DNA of 64,000 bases from Qipengyuania flavescens (GCF_029688735.1 NZ_JARULD010000001.1:248001-312000); one strand, 5' to 3'. Numbered from the stretch's first letter, positions 53,809-62,833 are shown. A program made the numbers and translations. Notes: generated by a model not told the origin, from the sequence alone.

Positions 53809-55050
53809 ATGGTCCGCAAGTTTCTCTACATCGTCTCGTTCCTGATCGTGCTGGTCATCGTCGGCGGGATCGCGCTGTCCATCTGGTCGCGCGAGGCGAC
53901 CGAGATCGCCTTCGTGCCGCGCGGCGATTTTGTCGAGCAAGAGCCGCTGGACCAGAACGCGTATCAGGACCCGGCGATGTGGTATTCACGCCCAGGTCTA
54001 GGCGCGAACGATCCGGCGCGCTACCAGCCGGCGGTCGCGGAGACTTCTCCCGATCCGGCGGAGCGCACGCCATCCCCGGATGCGCCCGCCGCAGAGCAAA
54101 GCCTCGACCGCGGCGCGCCTCAGGTGGGTATCAATTCGCAGTCCGGCGAGGTCGCAAACCCGCGCGAGCTGCCCGATTTCGCGGTCTTCTTCGTGCCCCC
54201 AACCAGCTACACCAAGGGCGCCCTGGGTGACTGGAACGCGCCGCTGAACGATGCCGATACCGACCAGCTTGCCCGCGTTTTCCTGCGCGGCCTCGCCAGT
54301 CCCTTCAACCGCGCCGACGAGGTGTGGGCACCGAAGTACCGCCAGGCCGCGGTTGGTGCTTTCCTGACCGACCGCGAGGAAGCGACGCGCGCCATCGATG
54401 CGGCTTATGCCGATGTCGAGCAGGCGTTTCGTTATTTCGTCGAGAGCGTGGGACCGGACAAACCGATCGTGCTCGCCGGCCATAGCCAGGGTGCGGCCCA
54501 TGTGCTGCGCCTGCTGCGCGATGTCGTTGCCGGAACCGACCTAGAGCCGCGCATTGCCGCCGTCTACGCTCCCGGCTGGCCGATTTCGCTGGCGCACGAC
54601 CTGCCTGCCCTGCCCCTCCCCGCCTGCGCATCGCCCGGCCAGTCCGCTTGCATCGTCAGCTACCTCAGCTTCGCGGACGATGGCGATCCGGGCCAGTTGC
54701 TCACGCGCTACAGCCAGATGCCGGGCCTCGATGGTCAGCCACGCGGTACGGAAGACCCGGTGCTCTGTGTCAATCCCCTGACCGGCATGACCGGCGGCTC
54801 CGCACCTTCCAGCGCCAATCTCGGCACGCTGGTGCCGGAAGACAGCTTGGCCACGGCGGAGCTGGTAGCCGGGGCCGTCGGCGCGCGCTGTGGCGAGAAC
54901 GGCATCCTCTACATCGGCGATCCGCCCGAGCTGGGCCAGGGCGTATTGCCGGGCGGGAATTATCACGTTTACGACATTCCGCTGTTCTGGAAGAACTTGC
55001 AGGATGACGTAGTGCGGCGGGTGACGGCATGGACGCCCGCGCAATCGTAA
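53809..55050 (+). CDS. DUF3089 alpha/beta-hydrolase-like membrane-anchored protein
   Basis: 413 aa; an N-terminal helix (FLYIVSFLIVLVIVGGIALSIW) anchors a periplasmic DUF3089 domain. The serine-hydrolase-like elbow is GHSQGAAHVLRLL, with DFAVFFVPPTSYTKG before it and GNYHVYDIPLFWKNL near the end as a possible His position. The family is a predicted lipase-fold group of unknown substrate. A Pro/Ala/Asp-rich insertion (about 85-115) is probably disordered. It follows the transporter by 4 bases and overlaps ruvX by 22. Confidence 0.85.
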   Translation: MVRKFLYIVSFLIVLVIVGGIALSIWSREATEIAFVPRGDFVEQEPLDQNAYQDPAMWYSRPGLGANDPARYQPAVAETSPDPAERTPSPDAPAAEQSLDRGAPQVGINSQSGEVANPRELPDFAVFFVPPTSYTKGALGDWNAPLNDADTDQLARVFLRGLASPFNRADEVWAPKYRQAAVGAFLTDREEATRAIDAAYADVEQAFRYFVESVGPDKPIVLAGHSQGAAHVLRLLRDVVAGTDLEPRIAAVYAPGWPISLAHDLPALPLPACASPGQSACIVSYLSFADDGDPGQLLTRYSQMPGLDGQPRGTEDPVLCVNPLTGMTGGSAPSSANLGTLVPEDSLATAELVAGAVGARCGENGILYIGDPPELGQGVLPGGNYHVYDIPLFWKNLQDDVVRRVTAWTPAQS

Positions 55051-55514
55051 CCGACAACGCGCTGGAATATGGCGACGCGCTGCCCGATGGCGGCGCATTG
55101 CTGGGGCTCGATGTCGGCACCAAGACCGTCGGCATCGCGACCTGCGACCGCGAGTGGCGCTTCGCGACGGCGGGCAAGACGCTGCAACGCGGCAAGTTCG
55201 GCAAAGACAGCGAGAGCCTGCGCGCACTGGCGAGCGAGCGCGGCATCAAGGGCGTCGTCATCGGCCTGCCGCGCAATATGGACGGCAGCGAAGGGCCGCG
55301 CGCGCAGGCAAGCCGCGCCTATGCCCGCAACATCGCGCTGGCGCTCGGCCTGCCGGTGCTGCTGTGGGACGAGCGCTGGTCGACCGCCAGTGCCGAAGGC
55401 GCGATGATCGCGCAGGACATGAGCCGCGCCAAGCGCGCCGCACGCATCGACAGCCACGCCGCCGCCATCATCCTGCAAAGCGCGATCGACACGCTGGCCG
55501 GCGGCGGGTTCTAG
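55029..55514 (+). CDS. ruvX: Holliday junction resolvase RuvX/YqgF
   Basis: 161-aa RNase H-fold nuclease that also acts in 16S rRNA 5' maturation. LGLDVGTKTVGIATCD carries the first catalytic Asp, VVIGLPRNMDGSEGPRAQ the conserved middle motif, WDERWSTASAEGAM the catalytic Glu, and RIDSHAAAIILQ the last Asp. Its start overlaps the DUF3089 gene by 22 bases. Confidence 0.93.
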   Translation: MDARAIVTDNALEYGDALPDGGALLGLDVGTKTVGIATCDREWRFATAGKTLQRGKFGKDSESLRALASERGIKGVVIGLPRNMDGSEGPRAQASRAYARNIALALGLPVLLWDERWSTASAEGAMIAQDMSRAKRAARIDSHAAAIILQSAIDTLAGGGF

Positions 55515-55538
55515 GCCGATTGGGCATGAAATCAATTG

Positions 55539-56030
55539 ATGCGGAATGATAGCGCGCTATTGGGCAGCGCGATGACCGGCAAAACGCGCAAATTCGATCC
55601 CGCGGAGGCGACCAAGTTCTTCACCGCTCGCGGGCATTCGGGCTGGCTGGGCCTCACCTATTCCGACCATGGCGACGACTGGGTGGAGCTGGAGCTGCCT
55701 TGGCGCGAGGACCTGCTCGGCGAAGAGGGGCAGCGGGTGCTCGCTTCCGGCCCGATCCTCAGCCTGATGGATATGGCCAGCGGCATGGCGATCTGGCGCA
55801 CGATGGACGAATTCAGCGCCATCGCAACGCTCGACCTCAGAGTGGATTACGTGCGCCCCGCTCGCGAAGGGGCCAGCGTTTTTGGTCGCTCGCAATGCTA
55901 TCGTCTGACTCGCAGCGCCGCCTTCGTCCGGGGCCTTGCCCATGACGGCGATGCCGAGGATCCGGTCGCGCATATCCAGGCTGTTTTCATGAAGATTGCG
56001 CCGCAAGGTCCGGTGGTGCCCAATGGCTGA
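55539..56030 (+). CDS. PaaI-family hotdog thioesterase (first of two)
   Basis: 163 aa, a hotdog fold. GPILSLMDMASGMAIWRTM is the central helix of acyl-CoA thioesterases of the PaaI type, with SAIATLDLRVDYVRPAREG as strand 3 and QAVFMKIAPQGP at the end. It hydrolyses acyl- or aryl-CoA esters in general. The start could be the ATG at 55539 or one 33 bases later (MTGKTRKFD); no ribosome-binding site decides. It overlaps the next thioesterase gene by 8 bases. Confidence 0.82.
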   Translation: MRNDSALLGSAMTGKTRKFDPAEATKFFTARGHSGWLGLTYSDHGDDWVELELPWREDLLGEEGQRVLASGPILSLMDMASGMAIWRTMDEFSAIATLDLRVDYVRPAREGASVFGRSQCYRLTRSAAFVRGLAHDGDAEDPVAHIQAVFMKIAPQGPVVPNG

Positions 56031-56439
56031 ACCGACCGATATGGATGCGCTGACACCCTATGCGCGCTCCCTCGGCATCCGGCTGGAGCGCCGGGAGGAC
56101 GACGGCACGCCCGTCATGCGGGTGGAGTTCGACGAGACCGTCGAAGGTCGCCCTGGACACTATCACGGCGGGGCGACCGGGGGATTGCTGGAAACGGCGG
56201 GCTATGCTCTGCTCCGGACAGAGCTGGAGCGCCGGGATCGCTCGGCCCTGCTCAAGCCGATCAACATTACGGTGCAGTATCTGGCGGCGGGCAAGAGCCA
56301 GGCGACATACGCCAAAGCCCGGATCACCAAGCTGGGTCGGCGCAGCGCGAACTTAACGGTCGATGCGTGGCAGGACGATCCGCAGCGCCCGATTGCCACA
56401 GCGGTCATGAATGTGCTGATGGCGGAGCCGCAAGGCTAG
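56023..56439 (+). CDS. PaaI-family hotdog thioesterase (second of two)
   Basis: 138-aa second hotdog protein, with HYHGGATGGLLETAGYALL (His and Gly of the active-site helix) and LLKPINITVQYLAAGKS. It resembles its neighbour only in fold, so the pair may be a heteromer or two enzymes for different acyl-CoA esters. The start MAEPTDMD overlaps the first gene. The stop is the CTAG shared with the convergent penicillin-binding protein. Confidence 0.85.
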   Translation: MAEPTDMDALTPYARSLGIRLERREDDGTPVMRVEFDETVEGRPGHYHGGATGGLLETAGYALLRTELERRDRSALLKPINITVQYLAAGKSQATYAKARITKLGRRSANLTVDAWQDDPQRPIATAVMNVLMAEPQG

Positions 56440-58661
56440 AAGCGAGCATCCTCCAGATCTCGCAGGCGTTCGTCGCGCTGGCGCCTGATTTCCTCGTAGC
56501 GCTCCTCGGCCTCGATCTGGCGTTCTTCCGCCCGGCGACGTGCCTCTTCGATCGCCTGGTCGTCGATCCCGATCCCGTCTTCGCCAATCTGGATATCGAT
56601 CGGAATGCCGTCGACCTCGGTCGAGAACACCGCCTCGCCGTCGCGTATCCGGATACGCGAATTGCCATCGCCGACCGGGATATCGCCGATGTCGGGCACA
56701 TCGAGCGGCTCGACGGGCGTGCCCGGGTCGCTCTGCTCGCGCGGCGCAGGCTGGCCGGTCGCCTGTACGCCGAGTGCGCGGTTCATGAAGTCGCGCCAGA
56801 TGCGCGCCGGCAGGCCACCGCCGGAAATCCCGTCGAGCGGCGAATTATCGTCGTTGCCGATCCATACGCCGACCACCAGATCGCCGGCATAGCCGACGAA
56901 CAGCGCGTCGCGATTGTCCTGCGTCGTGCCGGTCTTGCCGAAGTTCGGACCGCTCAGCATCGCCGCACGGCCGGTCCCCTCGTTGATCGCTGCCCGCAGC
57001 ATCCGCTGCATCTCGTCACGCGTCGATGACGAGAAACTGGACGGCCCATCCCAGAGGTTCTCGAAGAACCCGCGCTCCGGCTTCGCGAAAGCGTGAGCCT
57101 CTGCCGGATAAGCATTGCCGGCCACGGCGGCATAGGCGGAGGTGAGCTCGAGCAGGCTCATCGTATTGGTACCCAGCGCCAGACTGGGATCGCCCTTGGC
57201 AAGCGGCGAGGTGACGCCGAGGTCGCGCGCCAGCTGGATCACTTTCTCGCTACCTACCTCTTCGAACAGGCGCACCGCGGCGACATTGCTGGACTGCGCG
57301 AACGCCTCTTCCAGCGTGAGGCTTTCCGAATAGCGATCGCGAGAATTCTTGGGGCGATAGCTGCCGTGGGTGAACGCGGTATTGGCGATGCGATCGTCGG
57401 GGTCCCACCCGGCCCGCAGCGCGGCGAGATAGACGAACAGCTTGAAGGTCGATCCCGGCTGGCGCTTGGCCTGCGTCGCTCGGTTGAACGGCGACTTCTC
57501 GTAATCCTTGCCGCCGATCATCGCCACGACTTCGCCATTGGGCCGCATCGCGACGAGCGCCACCTGCGCAGAACCGAGCGGCGCACGGTTCGTCACATCG
57601 CGCGCGATCGCTTGGAGGCGGCTGTCGAGCGTGGTCGTCAGCGTTTGCCGGGCATAGCCACCGTCCGCCTCCTTGCGCGCTTCGGGCAGTGCCCAGTCGG
57701 CGAAGTAAGTGCCGGTCGGCAAGTCGCTCTTGAGCCGCACATCGAGCGCCGGGGGCGTCATCCCACGCGCCTCGGCCTCGGTGATATATCCTGCCGCCAC
57801 CATCGACTTCACCACCAGCCCCATGCGCTGCTCCGCGCGGTCGTAATGCTTGGTGGGGGCATAGCGGGATGGTGCCTGGAGCAAGCCAGCCAGCATGGCC
57901 GCCTGGTTGGGCTTCAGGTTTTCCGGCTTGCGGTAGAAATAGTGCATGCTCGCCGCGCGCAGGCCATAGACATTGTCGCCGAAATAGGCGTTCGAAAGGT
58001 AGCGTTCGAGGATTTCGTCCTTGGTCAGCCAGCTTTCCAGCCAGAACGCGATCAGCGCCTCGCGCGCCTTGCGGGTCAGCGTGCGTTCGGGCGTTAGAAA
58101 GGTGAACTTCGCCAGCTGCTGGGTAATCGTGCTGCCGCCGCCCGTACCGGTAAAGATCGCCCGCCCGATCCCGCGCGGATCGACGCCCCAATGGTCGTAG
58201 AAGCGCCGATCCTCGATCGCGAGGAAGGCCTCCACCACATGCGGCGGCAGGGTGTCCACGTCGACCGGTTCGTCGACAATGGCCCCGTTGCGCGCAATCG
58301 GCGTTCCGTCGGCAGCCAGCAATGTGATCTGCGGCGGGGCAATCGGTTCGAGCGACTTGGACAGCGGCGCGGTGATCGCCAGCCAGCCGACCAGCAGGAT
58401 GAACAGCGCGAAAAGCCCCAGCACGATGCGCCCGGCCCACCAGCGCTTGCGGCGGCCGAGCCAATAGGCCCGCTGCCACCAGCGCAGACGGCGGCGCTCT
58501 TCGGCTTCGATCGCATCATCGATACTGGAGAGCCGGTCGTCCCAATCGTCGTAGGGCGACTGGCCGTAATCGAACGCGTCATGAGTCGCGTAATAGCCGC
58601 TATGGCCCGGCGGCTCGGGCTCGGCTTGCGGCTTGCGTCTGAAGGAATCGAATACGCCCAT
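56436..58661 (-). CDS. Class A penicillin-binding protein (PBP1A/1C-like)
   Basis: 741 aa. A cytosolic, acidic N-terminus (about 1-75), a membrane helix (IVLGLFALFILLVGWLAI), and the GT51 glycosyltransferase with EDRRFYDHWGVDPRGIGRA and GGGSTITQQLAK. The transpeptidase follows with STFKL (GSTFKLFVYL), SSN (QSSNVAAVRL) and KTG (FGKTGTTQDNRDA). It polymerises and crosslinks peptidoglycan. The C-terminal 50 residues are Glu/Arg-rich (EEARRRAEERQIEAEERY), a probable coiled coil. The ATG at 58661 sits 6 bases after a 9-bp inverted repeat. Confidence 0.93.
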   Translation of the reverse strand: MGVFDSFRRKPQAEPEPPGHSGYYATHDAFDYGQSPYDDWDDRLSSIDDAIEAEERRRLRWWQRAYWLGRRKRWWAGRIVLGLFALFILLVGWLAITAPLSKSLEPIAPPQITLLAADGTPIARNGAIVDEPVDVDTLPPHVVEAFLAIEDRRFYDHWGVDPRGIGRAIFTGTGGGSTITQQLAKFTFLTPERTLTRKAREALIAFWLESWLTKDEILERYLSNAYFGDNVYGLRAASMHYFYRKPENLKPNQAAMLAGLLQAPSRYAPTKHYDRAEQRMGLVVKSMVAAGYITEAEARGMTPPALDVRLKSDLPTGTYFADWALPEARKEADGGYARQTLTTTLDSRLQAIARDVTNRAPLGSAQVALVAMRPNGEVVAMIGGKDYEKSPFNRATQAKRQPGSTFKLFVYLAALRAGWDPDDRIANTAFTHGSYRPKNSRDRYSESLTLEEAFAQSSNVAAVRLFEEVGSEKVIQLARDLGVTSPLAKGDPSLALGTNTMSLLELTSAYAAVAGNAYPAEAHAFAKPERGFFENLWDGPSSFSSSTRDEMQRMLRAAINEGTGRAAMLSGPNFGKTGTTQDNRDALFVGYAGDLVVGVWIGNDDNSPLDGISGGGLPARIWRDFMNRALGVQATGQPAPREQSDPGTPVEPLDVPDIGDIPVGDGNSRIRIRDGEAVFSTEVDGIPIDIQIGEDGIGIDDQAIEEARRRAEERQIEAEERYEEIRRQRDERLRDLEDARF

Positions 58662-58666
58662 TGTCT

Positions 58667-58690
58667 ACTGTGTTAAACGAATAACACAGT
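58667..58690. promoter_or_regulatory. 9-bp inverted repeat before the PBP gene
   Basis: ACTGTGTTA (58667-58675) and TAACACAGT (58682-58690) are perfect reverse complements around AACGAA. The repeat is AT-rich, ends 6 bases before the PBP start codon and follows the cobS stop by about 20 bases. It may be an operator, or a hairpin in the leader masking the start; no U-tract follows on the minus strand, so it is not an obvious terminator. Confidence 0.65.
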
Positions 58691-58710
58691 TATGGATAGA
58701 GGGTGCAGCC

Positions 58711-59703
58711 TTAACCCTTGCCAACGACGCTTTCCGGCAGGTCCTCGCCGAAGACCCGCTGGTAATATTCCGCGACCAGCATCCGCTCTTCCTCGTCGCA
58801 CTTGTTGAGGAAGGACAGGCGGAAGGAAAAGCCGACGTCCTTGAAGATCGCATAGTTCTGCGCCCAGGTGATCACGGTACGCGGGCTCATGACGGTCGAA
58901 ATATCGCCGTTGATGAAGCCCTGGCGCGAAAGGTCCGCGACCTTGATCATGTCCGCCAGCACCTTGGGATCGATGTCCGGGTTCTTCGCCTCGACGATGT
59001 TTTGCTCGGTCTCGGCAGGCAGGTAGTTGAGGCCGACAACGATGTTCCAGCGGTCCATCTGGCCCTGGTTGATCTGCTGTGTGCCGTGATAAAGCCCGCT
59101 CGTATCGCCCAGCCCGACCGTGTTCGCGGTGGCGAACAGGCGGAAGTTGGCATCGGGGCGGATCACGCGGTTCTGATCGAGCAGGGTAAGCTTGCCCTGC
59201 TGCTCCAGCACGCGCTGGATCACGAACATCACGTCCGGACGGCCGGCGTCGTATTCGTCGAACACCAGCGCCACCGGATGCTGCAAGGCCCAGGGCAGCA
59301 GGCCTTCGCGGAACTCGGTGACCTGCAAGCCATCGCGCAGGACGATCGCGTCGCGCCCGACCAAATCGATACGGCTGATATGCGCGTCGAGATTGATGCG
59401 GATGCAGGGCCAGTTGAGGCGCGCGGCGACCTGTTCGATATGCGTGGATTTTCCGGTGCCGTGATAGCCCTGGACCATAACGCGGCGGTCGTGGGCGAAA
59501 CCGGCCAGGATGGCGAGCGTGGTGTCCGGATCGAAAACGTAATTCTCGTCGAGATCCGGCGTGCGCTCGTCCGGCTTGGAGAAGGCCGGGACTTTCCAGT
59601 CGATATCGATCCCGAAGGTTTCGCGCACATCGACTTCGGTATCGGGCGCGGCAAGCACCGTCTTGGCGGCGGCATCGAAGCTCTTGTCGGTCATGTCGTT
59701 CAT
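58711..59703 (-). CDS. cobS: Cobaltochelatase subunit CobS
   Basis: 330-aa AAA+ ATPase (MoxR/BchI-like) of the aerobic cobalt chelatase. Walker A is [13 protein letters not shown] (about 78-90), Walker B is [14 protein letters not shown], and [20 protein letters not shown] contains sensor 1. It works with CobT and CobN to put cobalt into hydrogenobyrinic acid diamide. CobT is normally next to it but the gene is absent here: downstream is the PBP gene and upstream the DUF2236 gene. Members without a known cobalamin locus may serve another AAA+/VWA pair. Confidence 0.92.
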   Translation of the reverse strand: MNDMTDKSFDAAAKTVLAAPDTEVDVRETFGIDIDWKVPAFSKPDERTPDLDENYVFDPDTTLAILAGFAHDRRVMVQGYHGTGKSTHIEQVAARLNWPCIRINLDAHISRIDLVGRDAIVLRDGLQVTEFREGLLPWALQHPVALVFDEYDAGRPDVMFVIQRVLEQQGKLTLLDQNRVIRPDANFRLFATANTVGLGDTSGLYHGTQQINQGQMDRWNIVVGLNYLPAETEQNIVEAKNPDIDPKVLADMIKVADLSRQGFINGDISTVMSPRTVITWAQNYAIFKDVGFSFRLSFLNKCDEEERMLVAEYYQRVFGEDLPESVVGKG

Positions 59704-59758
59704 CGCCTGCGCGACCTAGGCATTTATATCCGCTGCGCCAAGCCTATATTGGCTGGCG

Positions 59759-60604
59759 ATGCCGCAAGACCCCCTTTCAGAGAAGCTGCGCCTCAAACTG
59801 GTCGAGCGGGTGCGCGGCGTGTTCAACGATGTCGAGGGCGGCGAACAGCCGGTGCCGGTTTCGGACGAGGCATTGTTCGAGAAGGATTCGCCGATCCGCC
59901 TGGTGCATGCGGACATCGTCGGCATGATGGTGGGCGGAATTCGCGGGCTGCTGCTGCAGATGCTGCACCCCCACGCGCTGCAGGGCGTGCTCGACCATTC
60001 GAATTTCCGAGCCGACATGCACGGGCGCCTGCGCCGCACCGCGCGATTTATCGCCCTCACCACTTTCGGTCACCGCGACGACGCCATGGCGGCGATCGAG
60101 CGGGTCAATCGCATCCACGCAAAGGTCGGCGGAACGCTGCCCGACGGAACGCCCTATGAGGCGACCAATCCGCGCACCCTCGCCTGGGTTCATGTGGCCG
60201 AGGCGACCAGTTTCCTCGCCGGCTACCTGCGCCATGTTCGCCCCGACATGCCGGGCAGCGAGCAGGACGAATATTATCGCCAGTTTGCCGTCATCGCCCG
60301 CGCGCTGGGAGCCGATCCGGTGCCGCTGGACCGGCGCGAGGCGGAGGCGCTGTTCCGCGGATTGCGCGGCGACTTGCAGACCTCGCCAGCGGCGCGAGAG
60401 GTGGCGCAACTGGTATTGACGCAAAAGCCCGAGGGTTCGCCGCCTGCCGTTCAGGCGATGCTGGGCGCAGAAGCAGTCGCGCTCCTGCCGCCCTTCGCCC
60501 GCTCCATGCTAGGCCTCGAGCGCCCCGGCCTCGCCAGCATCCCCGCTCGTGCGGCGACCTGGGGCATGGGGCGGACGTTGCGTTGGGCTTTCCGGCAGAA
60601 CTAG
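59759..60604 (+). CDS. DUF2236 (oxygenase MpaB) family protein
   Basis: 281 aa, all-helical. LLLQMLHPHALQGVLDHSNF and RLRRTARFIALTTFGHRDDA are the conserved blocks, with LAWVHVAEATSFLAGYLRHV carrying the likely iron-ligand His. The family includes latex-clearing haem proteins and the mycophenolic acid protein MpaB. A haem b-binding oxygenase is possible but not proven. Stand-alone on the plus strand; its stop is the CTAG shared with the HxlR gene. Confidence 0.85.
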   Translation: MPQDPLSEKLRLKLVERVRGVFNDVEGGEQPVPVSDEALFEKDSPIRLVHADIVGMMVGGIRGLLLQMLHPHALQGVLDHSNFRADMHGRLRRTARFIALTTFGHRDDAMAAIERVNRIHAKVGGTLPDGTPYEATNPRTLAWVHVAEATSFLAGYLRHVRPDMPGSEQDEYYRQFAVIARALGADPVPLDRREAEALFRGLRGDLQTSPAAREVAQLVLTQKPEGSPPAVQAMLGAEAVALLPPFARSMLGLERPGLASIPARAATWGMGRTLRWAFRQN

Positions 60605-61293
60605 GCGAGCTTGTCCGGCAGCTCGAAGATATCGGCATAGGCAAGCGCCCGCTCCCGGTTACCTTCGATAATTAGGCCCTGTCTCTCTAGCTGCGAGACC
60701 GGCACCCCTGCGTACAGCAAAGCGGCCATGACCGGTGCGGCAGGGGCGCGAAAAACCGCATCCGCCTCTCGCACCTCGCCCCGCGAGATTTGAAGCGCGC
60801 CCTTACGCAGCGCCGCTACGAATTGCTCGCCCGCGATGTCGAACCCGATCTTCGAATCCATGCCTTGCGCCTTCGCCCCGTCGAACATGGTGCGCATCGA
60901 TAGCATCAGCGAGACCGGCGACAGCGGCAACGTCGGATCGTGCTGCGCGGACATTGCGGCCCATCGACCAAGTTCCTGTATCAGCGGCTCGGCCGCATAT
61001 CCCCACTCGGTAAGTTCGTAGACCTGAGCGGAAACGGGTGGCGGGAGCTTGCGCCGTTTCAGGACCCCCGCATCTGACAGGCCAGCCAGCCGCTCGGTCA
61101 GAACCTTGGCCGATACGCCGGGCAGACTGGCACGCAGATCCGAGAAGCGCCGCGAGCCAAACATCAGTTCACGGATGATGAGCAGCGACCAGCGCTCACC
61201 GATGAGTTCCATCGCGAAGGCCGTCCCGCAAGCATCGTCATACCAGCGACCATGAACGCCCAGACCCGACTTAGTTTCTTTTGGTAACTTCAT
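60601..61293 (-). CDS. HxlR-family regulator with a C-terminal domain
   Basis: 230 aa. The HxlR winged helix spans about 1-110: a conserved Cys in YDDACGTAFAMELIGERW, RFSDLRASLPGVSAKVLTER (recognition helix) and LTEWGYAAEPLIQELGRWA. An SCP2-like C-terminal domain (about 125-230, IGFDIAGEQFVAALRKGALQ) may bind a lipid or small ligand. The gene faces DUF1428-GST-SRPBCC and shares their upstream region; direct repeats there overlap its own start codon, so it is probably autoregulated. Confidence 0.88.
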   Translation of the reverse strand: MKLPKETKSGLGVHGRWYDDACGTAFAMELIGERWSLLIIRELMFGSRRFSDLRASLPGVSAKVLTERLAGLSDAGVLKRRKLPPPVSAQVYELTEWGYAAEPLIQELGRWAAMSAQHDPTLPLSPVSLMLSMRTMFDGAKAQGMDSKIGFDIAGEQFVAALRKGALQISRGEVREADAVFRAPAAPVMAALLYAGVPVSQLERQGLIIEGNRERALAYADIFELPDKLA

Positions 61294-61309
61294 TGTTGCT
61301 TTTTGTAAC
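61279..61309. promoter_or_regulatory. Candidate HxlR operator
   Basis: TTTTGGTAAC (61279-61288) and TTTTTGTAAC (61300-61309) are direct repeats 21 bp apart, about two helical turns. GTAAC-N6-GTTGC within them is also nearly palindromic. The region covers the HxlR start codon and lies 68 bases before the DUF1428 start, so one protein bound here could control both directions. Confidence 0.55.
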
Positions 61310-61376
61310 CCAAAGGAGGATGTCTGGCAAATGGCGAGTCGCAGCCGGCTCGCATGTTGGATGAGGAGAGTTTTGA

Positions 61377-61739
61377 ATGACCTATGTCAGCGGCTTTGTG
61401 CAGCCAGTACCCGACAGCAACCGAAAGGCGTACATCGCTGCAGCCGAAGCCGGCTGGGTCCTATTCAAGGAGTACGGCGCCTTGTCGATGATGGAAAACT
61501 GGGGCGACGATGTTCCCGAGGGAAAGCAGACCGACCTTCGCCGGGCCGTCTCTCTCGACGAGGGAGAAAGCGTGGTCTTCAGCTGGATCGTCTGGCCCGA
61601 CAAGGCGACGGCCGACGCCTGTTTCGCCACGATGGAAACGGACGAGCGCTGGCAAGAACTCGACATGCCGTTCGACGGCAAGCGGATGATCTTCGGCGGG
61701 TTCGAAACCATCTTTTCCGCGACAGCAAAGACAGCCTGA
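61377..61739 (+). CDS. DUF1428 family protein
   Basis: 120-aa small ferredoxin-like alpha/beta protein of the DUF1428 family (also called YbaA-like). MTYVSGFVQPVPDSNRKAY at the N-terminus and FDGKRMIFGGFETIF at the end are the family marks. Function is not known; some family annotations refer to stress response. It starts the gene set DUF1428-GST-SRPBCC opposite the HxlR regulator. GST follows after 3 bases. Confidence 0.88.
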   Translation: MTYVSGFVQPVPDSNRKAYIAAAEAGWVLFKEYGALSMMENWGDDVPEGKQTDLRRAVSLDEGESVVFSWIVWPDKATADACFATMETDERWQELDMPFDGKRMIFGGFETIFSATAKTA

Positions 61740-61742
61740 GCC

Positions 61743-62375
61743 ATGGCGCAATATACCTTCTTCACCAACCCAATGAGCCGCGGGCAGATCGCGCGTTGGG
61801 CGTTACACGAGGTCGGCGCGGATTACGAAACCGAGCTGGTCGACTGGGAGAACAAGCCGGACGCACTGTTAAGTGCCAATCCGATGGGCAAGGTCCCCAC
61901 TTTGGTTCATCACGACGGCGATCACATCCATGTCGTCAGTGAGGCTGCTGCCATCTGCCACTATCTTGGCGAGATGCATCCCGAGCGCGGCTTTCTGCCC
62001 GAGCATCATGAAAAGGCGGATTACTTCCGCATGCTGTTCTTCGCCGCCGGCCCCGTCGAACAGGCGGTGACGAGCAAGGCGATGGGCTGGGAAATTGCGG
62101 ACGAACACACTGGCATGGCCGGCTTCGGCACTTTCGACCGGGCCATGGACGCACTCGAAACGCTACTTTCGGATCGCGACTATGTTTGCGGCGATCGGTT
62201 CACCATGGCCGATATCTATGTCGGCAGCCAGTGCGCCTGGGGCCTTGAGTTCGGCACCATGCCGAAGCGCGATGTCTTCGCCCGCTATGCCGAGCGCGTG
62301 ACCAGTCGCGACGCCTGCCGCGAAGCCCGTGCCATTGACATGGACCTGATCGCGCAATCGCAAGCTAACGATTGA
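61743..62375 (+). CDS. Glutathione S-transferase
   Basis: 210 aa. Thioredoxin-like N-terminal domain with NPMSRGQIARWALHEVGADY (catalytic region; Ser/Cys/Tyr cannot be fixed without alignment), ANPMGKVPTLVHHDG (cis-Pro) and VSEAAAICHYLGEM (glutathione gamma-Glu contact). The helical C-terminal domain has FTMADIYVGSQCAWGL. Conjugates glutathione to electrophiles. Second gene of the set; it precedes SRPBCC by 17 bases. Confidence 0.9.
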   Translation: MAQYTFFTNPMSRGQIARWALHEVGADYETELVDWENKPDALLSANPMGKVPTLVHHDGDHIHVVSEAAAICHYLGEMHPERGFLPEHHEKADYFRMLFFAAGPVEQAVTSKAMGWEIADEHTGMAGFGTFDRAMDALETLLSDRDYVCGDRFTMADIYVGSQCAWGLEFGTMPKRDVFARYAERVTSRDACREARAIDMDLIAQSQAND

Positions 62376-62392
62376 TTTCAAGGATGCCTGCC

Positions 62393-62833
62393 ATGCACGA
62401 ACTCTCGATCACCCGCAGAATTAACGCAGCGCCCGAGAAGGTGTGGGACGTCCTCGCCAACCGGCAGGAGGAATGGTGGTGCCCCAAGCCCTGGACGATC
62501 GAGATGGTCGCGCAGGAAAGGCGGCCTGGAGGGCGCAGCGCGATGATCATGCGCGGTCCCGACGGCGAGGAAATCCCGCAGGAGGGCATTTTCCTCGCAT
62601 GGGACGAGGGCCGTCGCTTCGTGACGACCGACGCCGTAAAATCTGACTTCGAACCCTCCGATCCCTTCATGATCGGAATCTGGGTGATCGAGGCCGATGG
62701 CGACGGCACCCGCTACACCGCCCGTGCGCGTCACTGGACCGAAGAAGCGATGAAGCAGCATGCGGACATGGGCTTCGAGGAAGGCTGGAGTGCCTGCGCG
62801 GATCAGCTCAAGGCCTTGTGCGAGGCGGACTGA
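62393..62833 (+). CDS. SRPBCC-fold protein, AHSA1-like
   Basis: 146 aa with the helix-grip fold of START/Bet v1-like ligand binders: ITRRINAAPEKVWDVLANRQ, MVAQERRPGGRSAMIMRG, VIEADGDGTRYTARARHW and GFEEGWSACADQLKAL. AHSA1-type proteins are often in HxlR/ArsR-controlled gene sets. AAGGA 8 nt upstream picks MHELSITRR over an ATG three codons earlier. The stop abuts the J-domain gene stop. Confidence 0.87.
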   Translation: MHELSITRRINAAPEKVWDVLANRQEEWWCPKPWTIEMVAQERRPGGRSAMIMRGPDGEEIPQEGIFLAWDEGRRFVTTDAVKSDFEPSDPFMIGIWVIEADGDGTRYTARARHWTEEAMKQHADMGFEEGWSACADQLKALCEAD

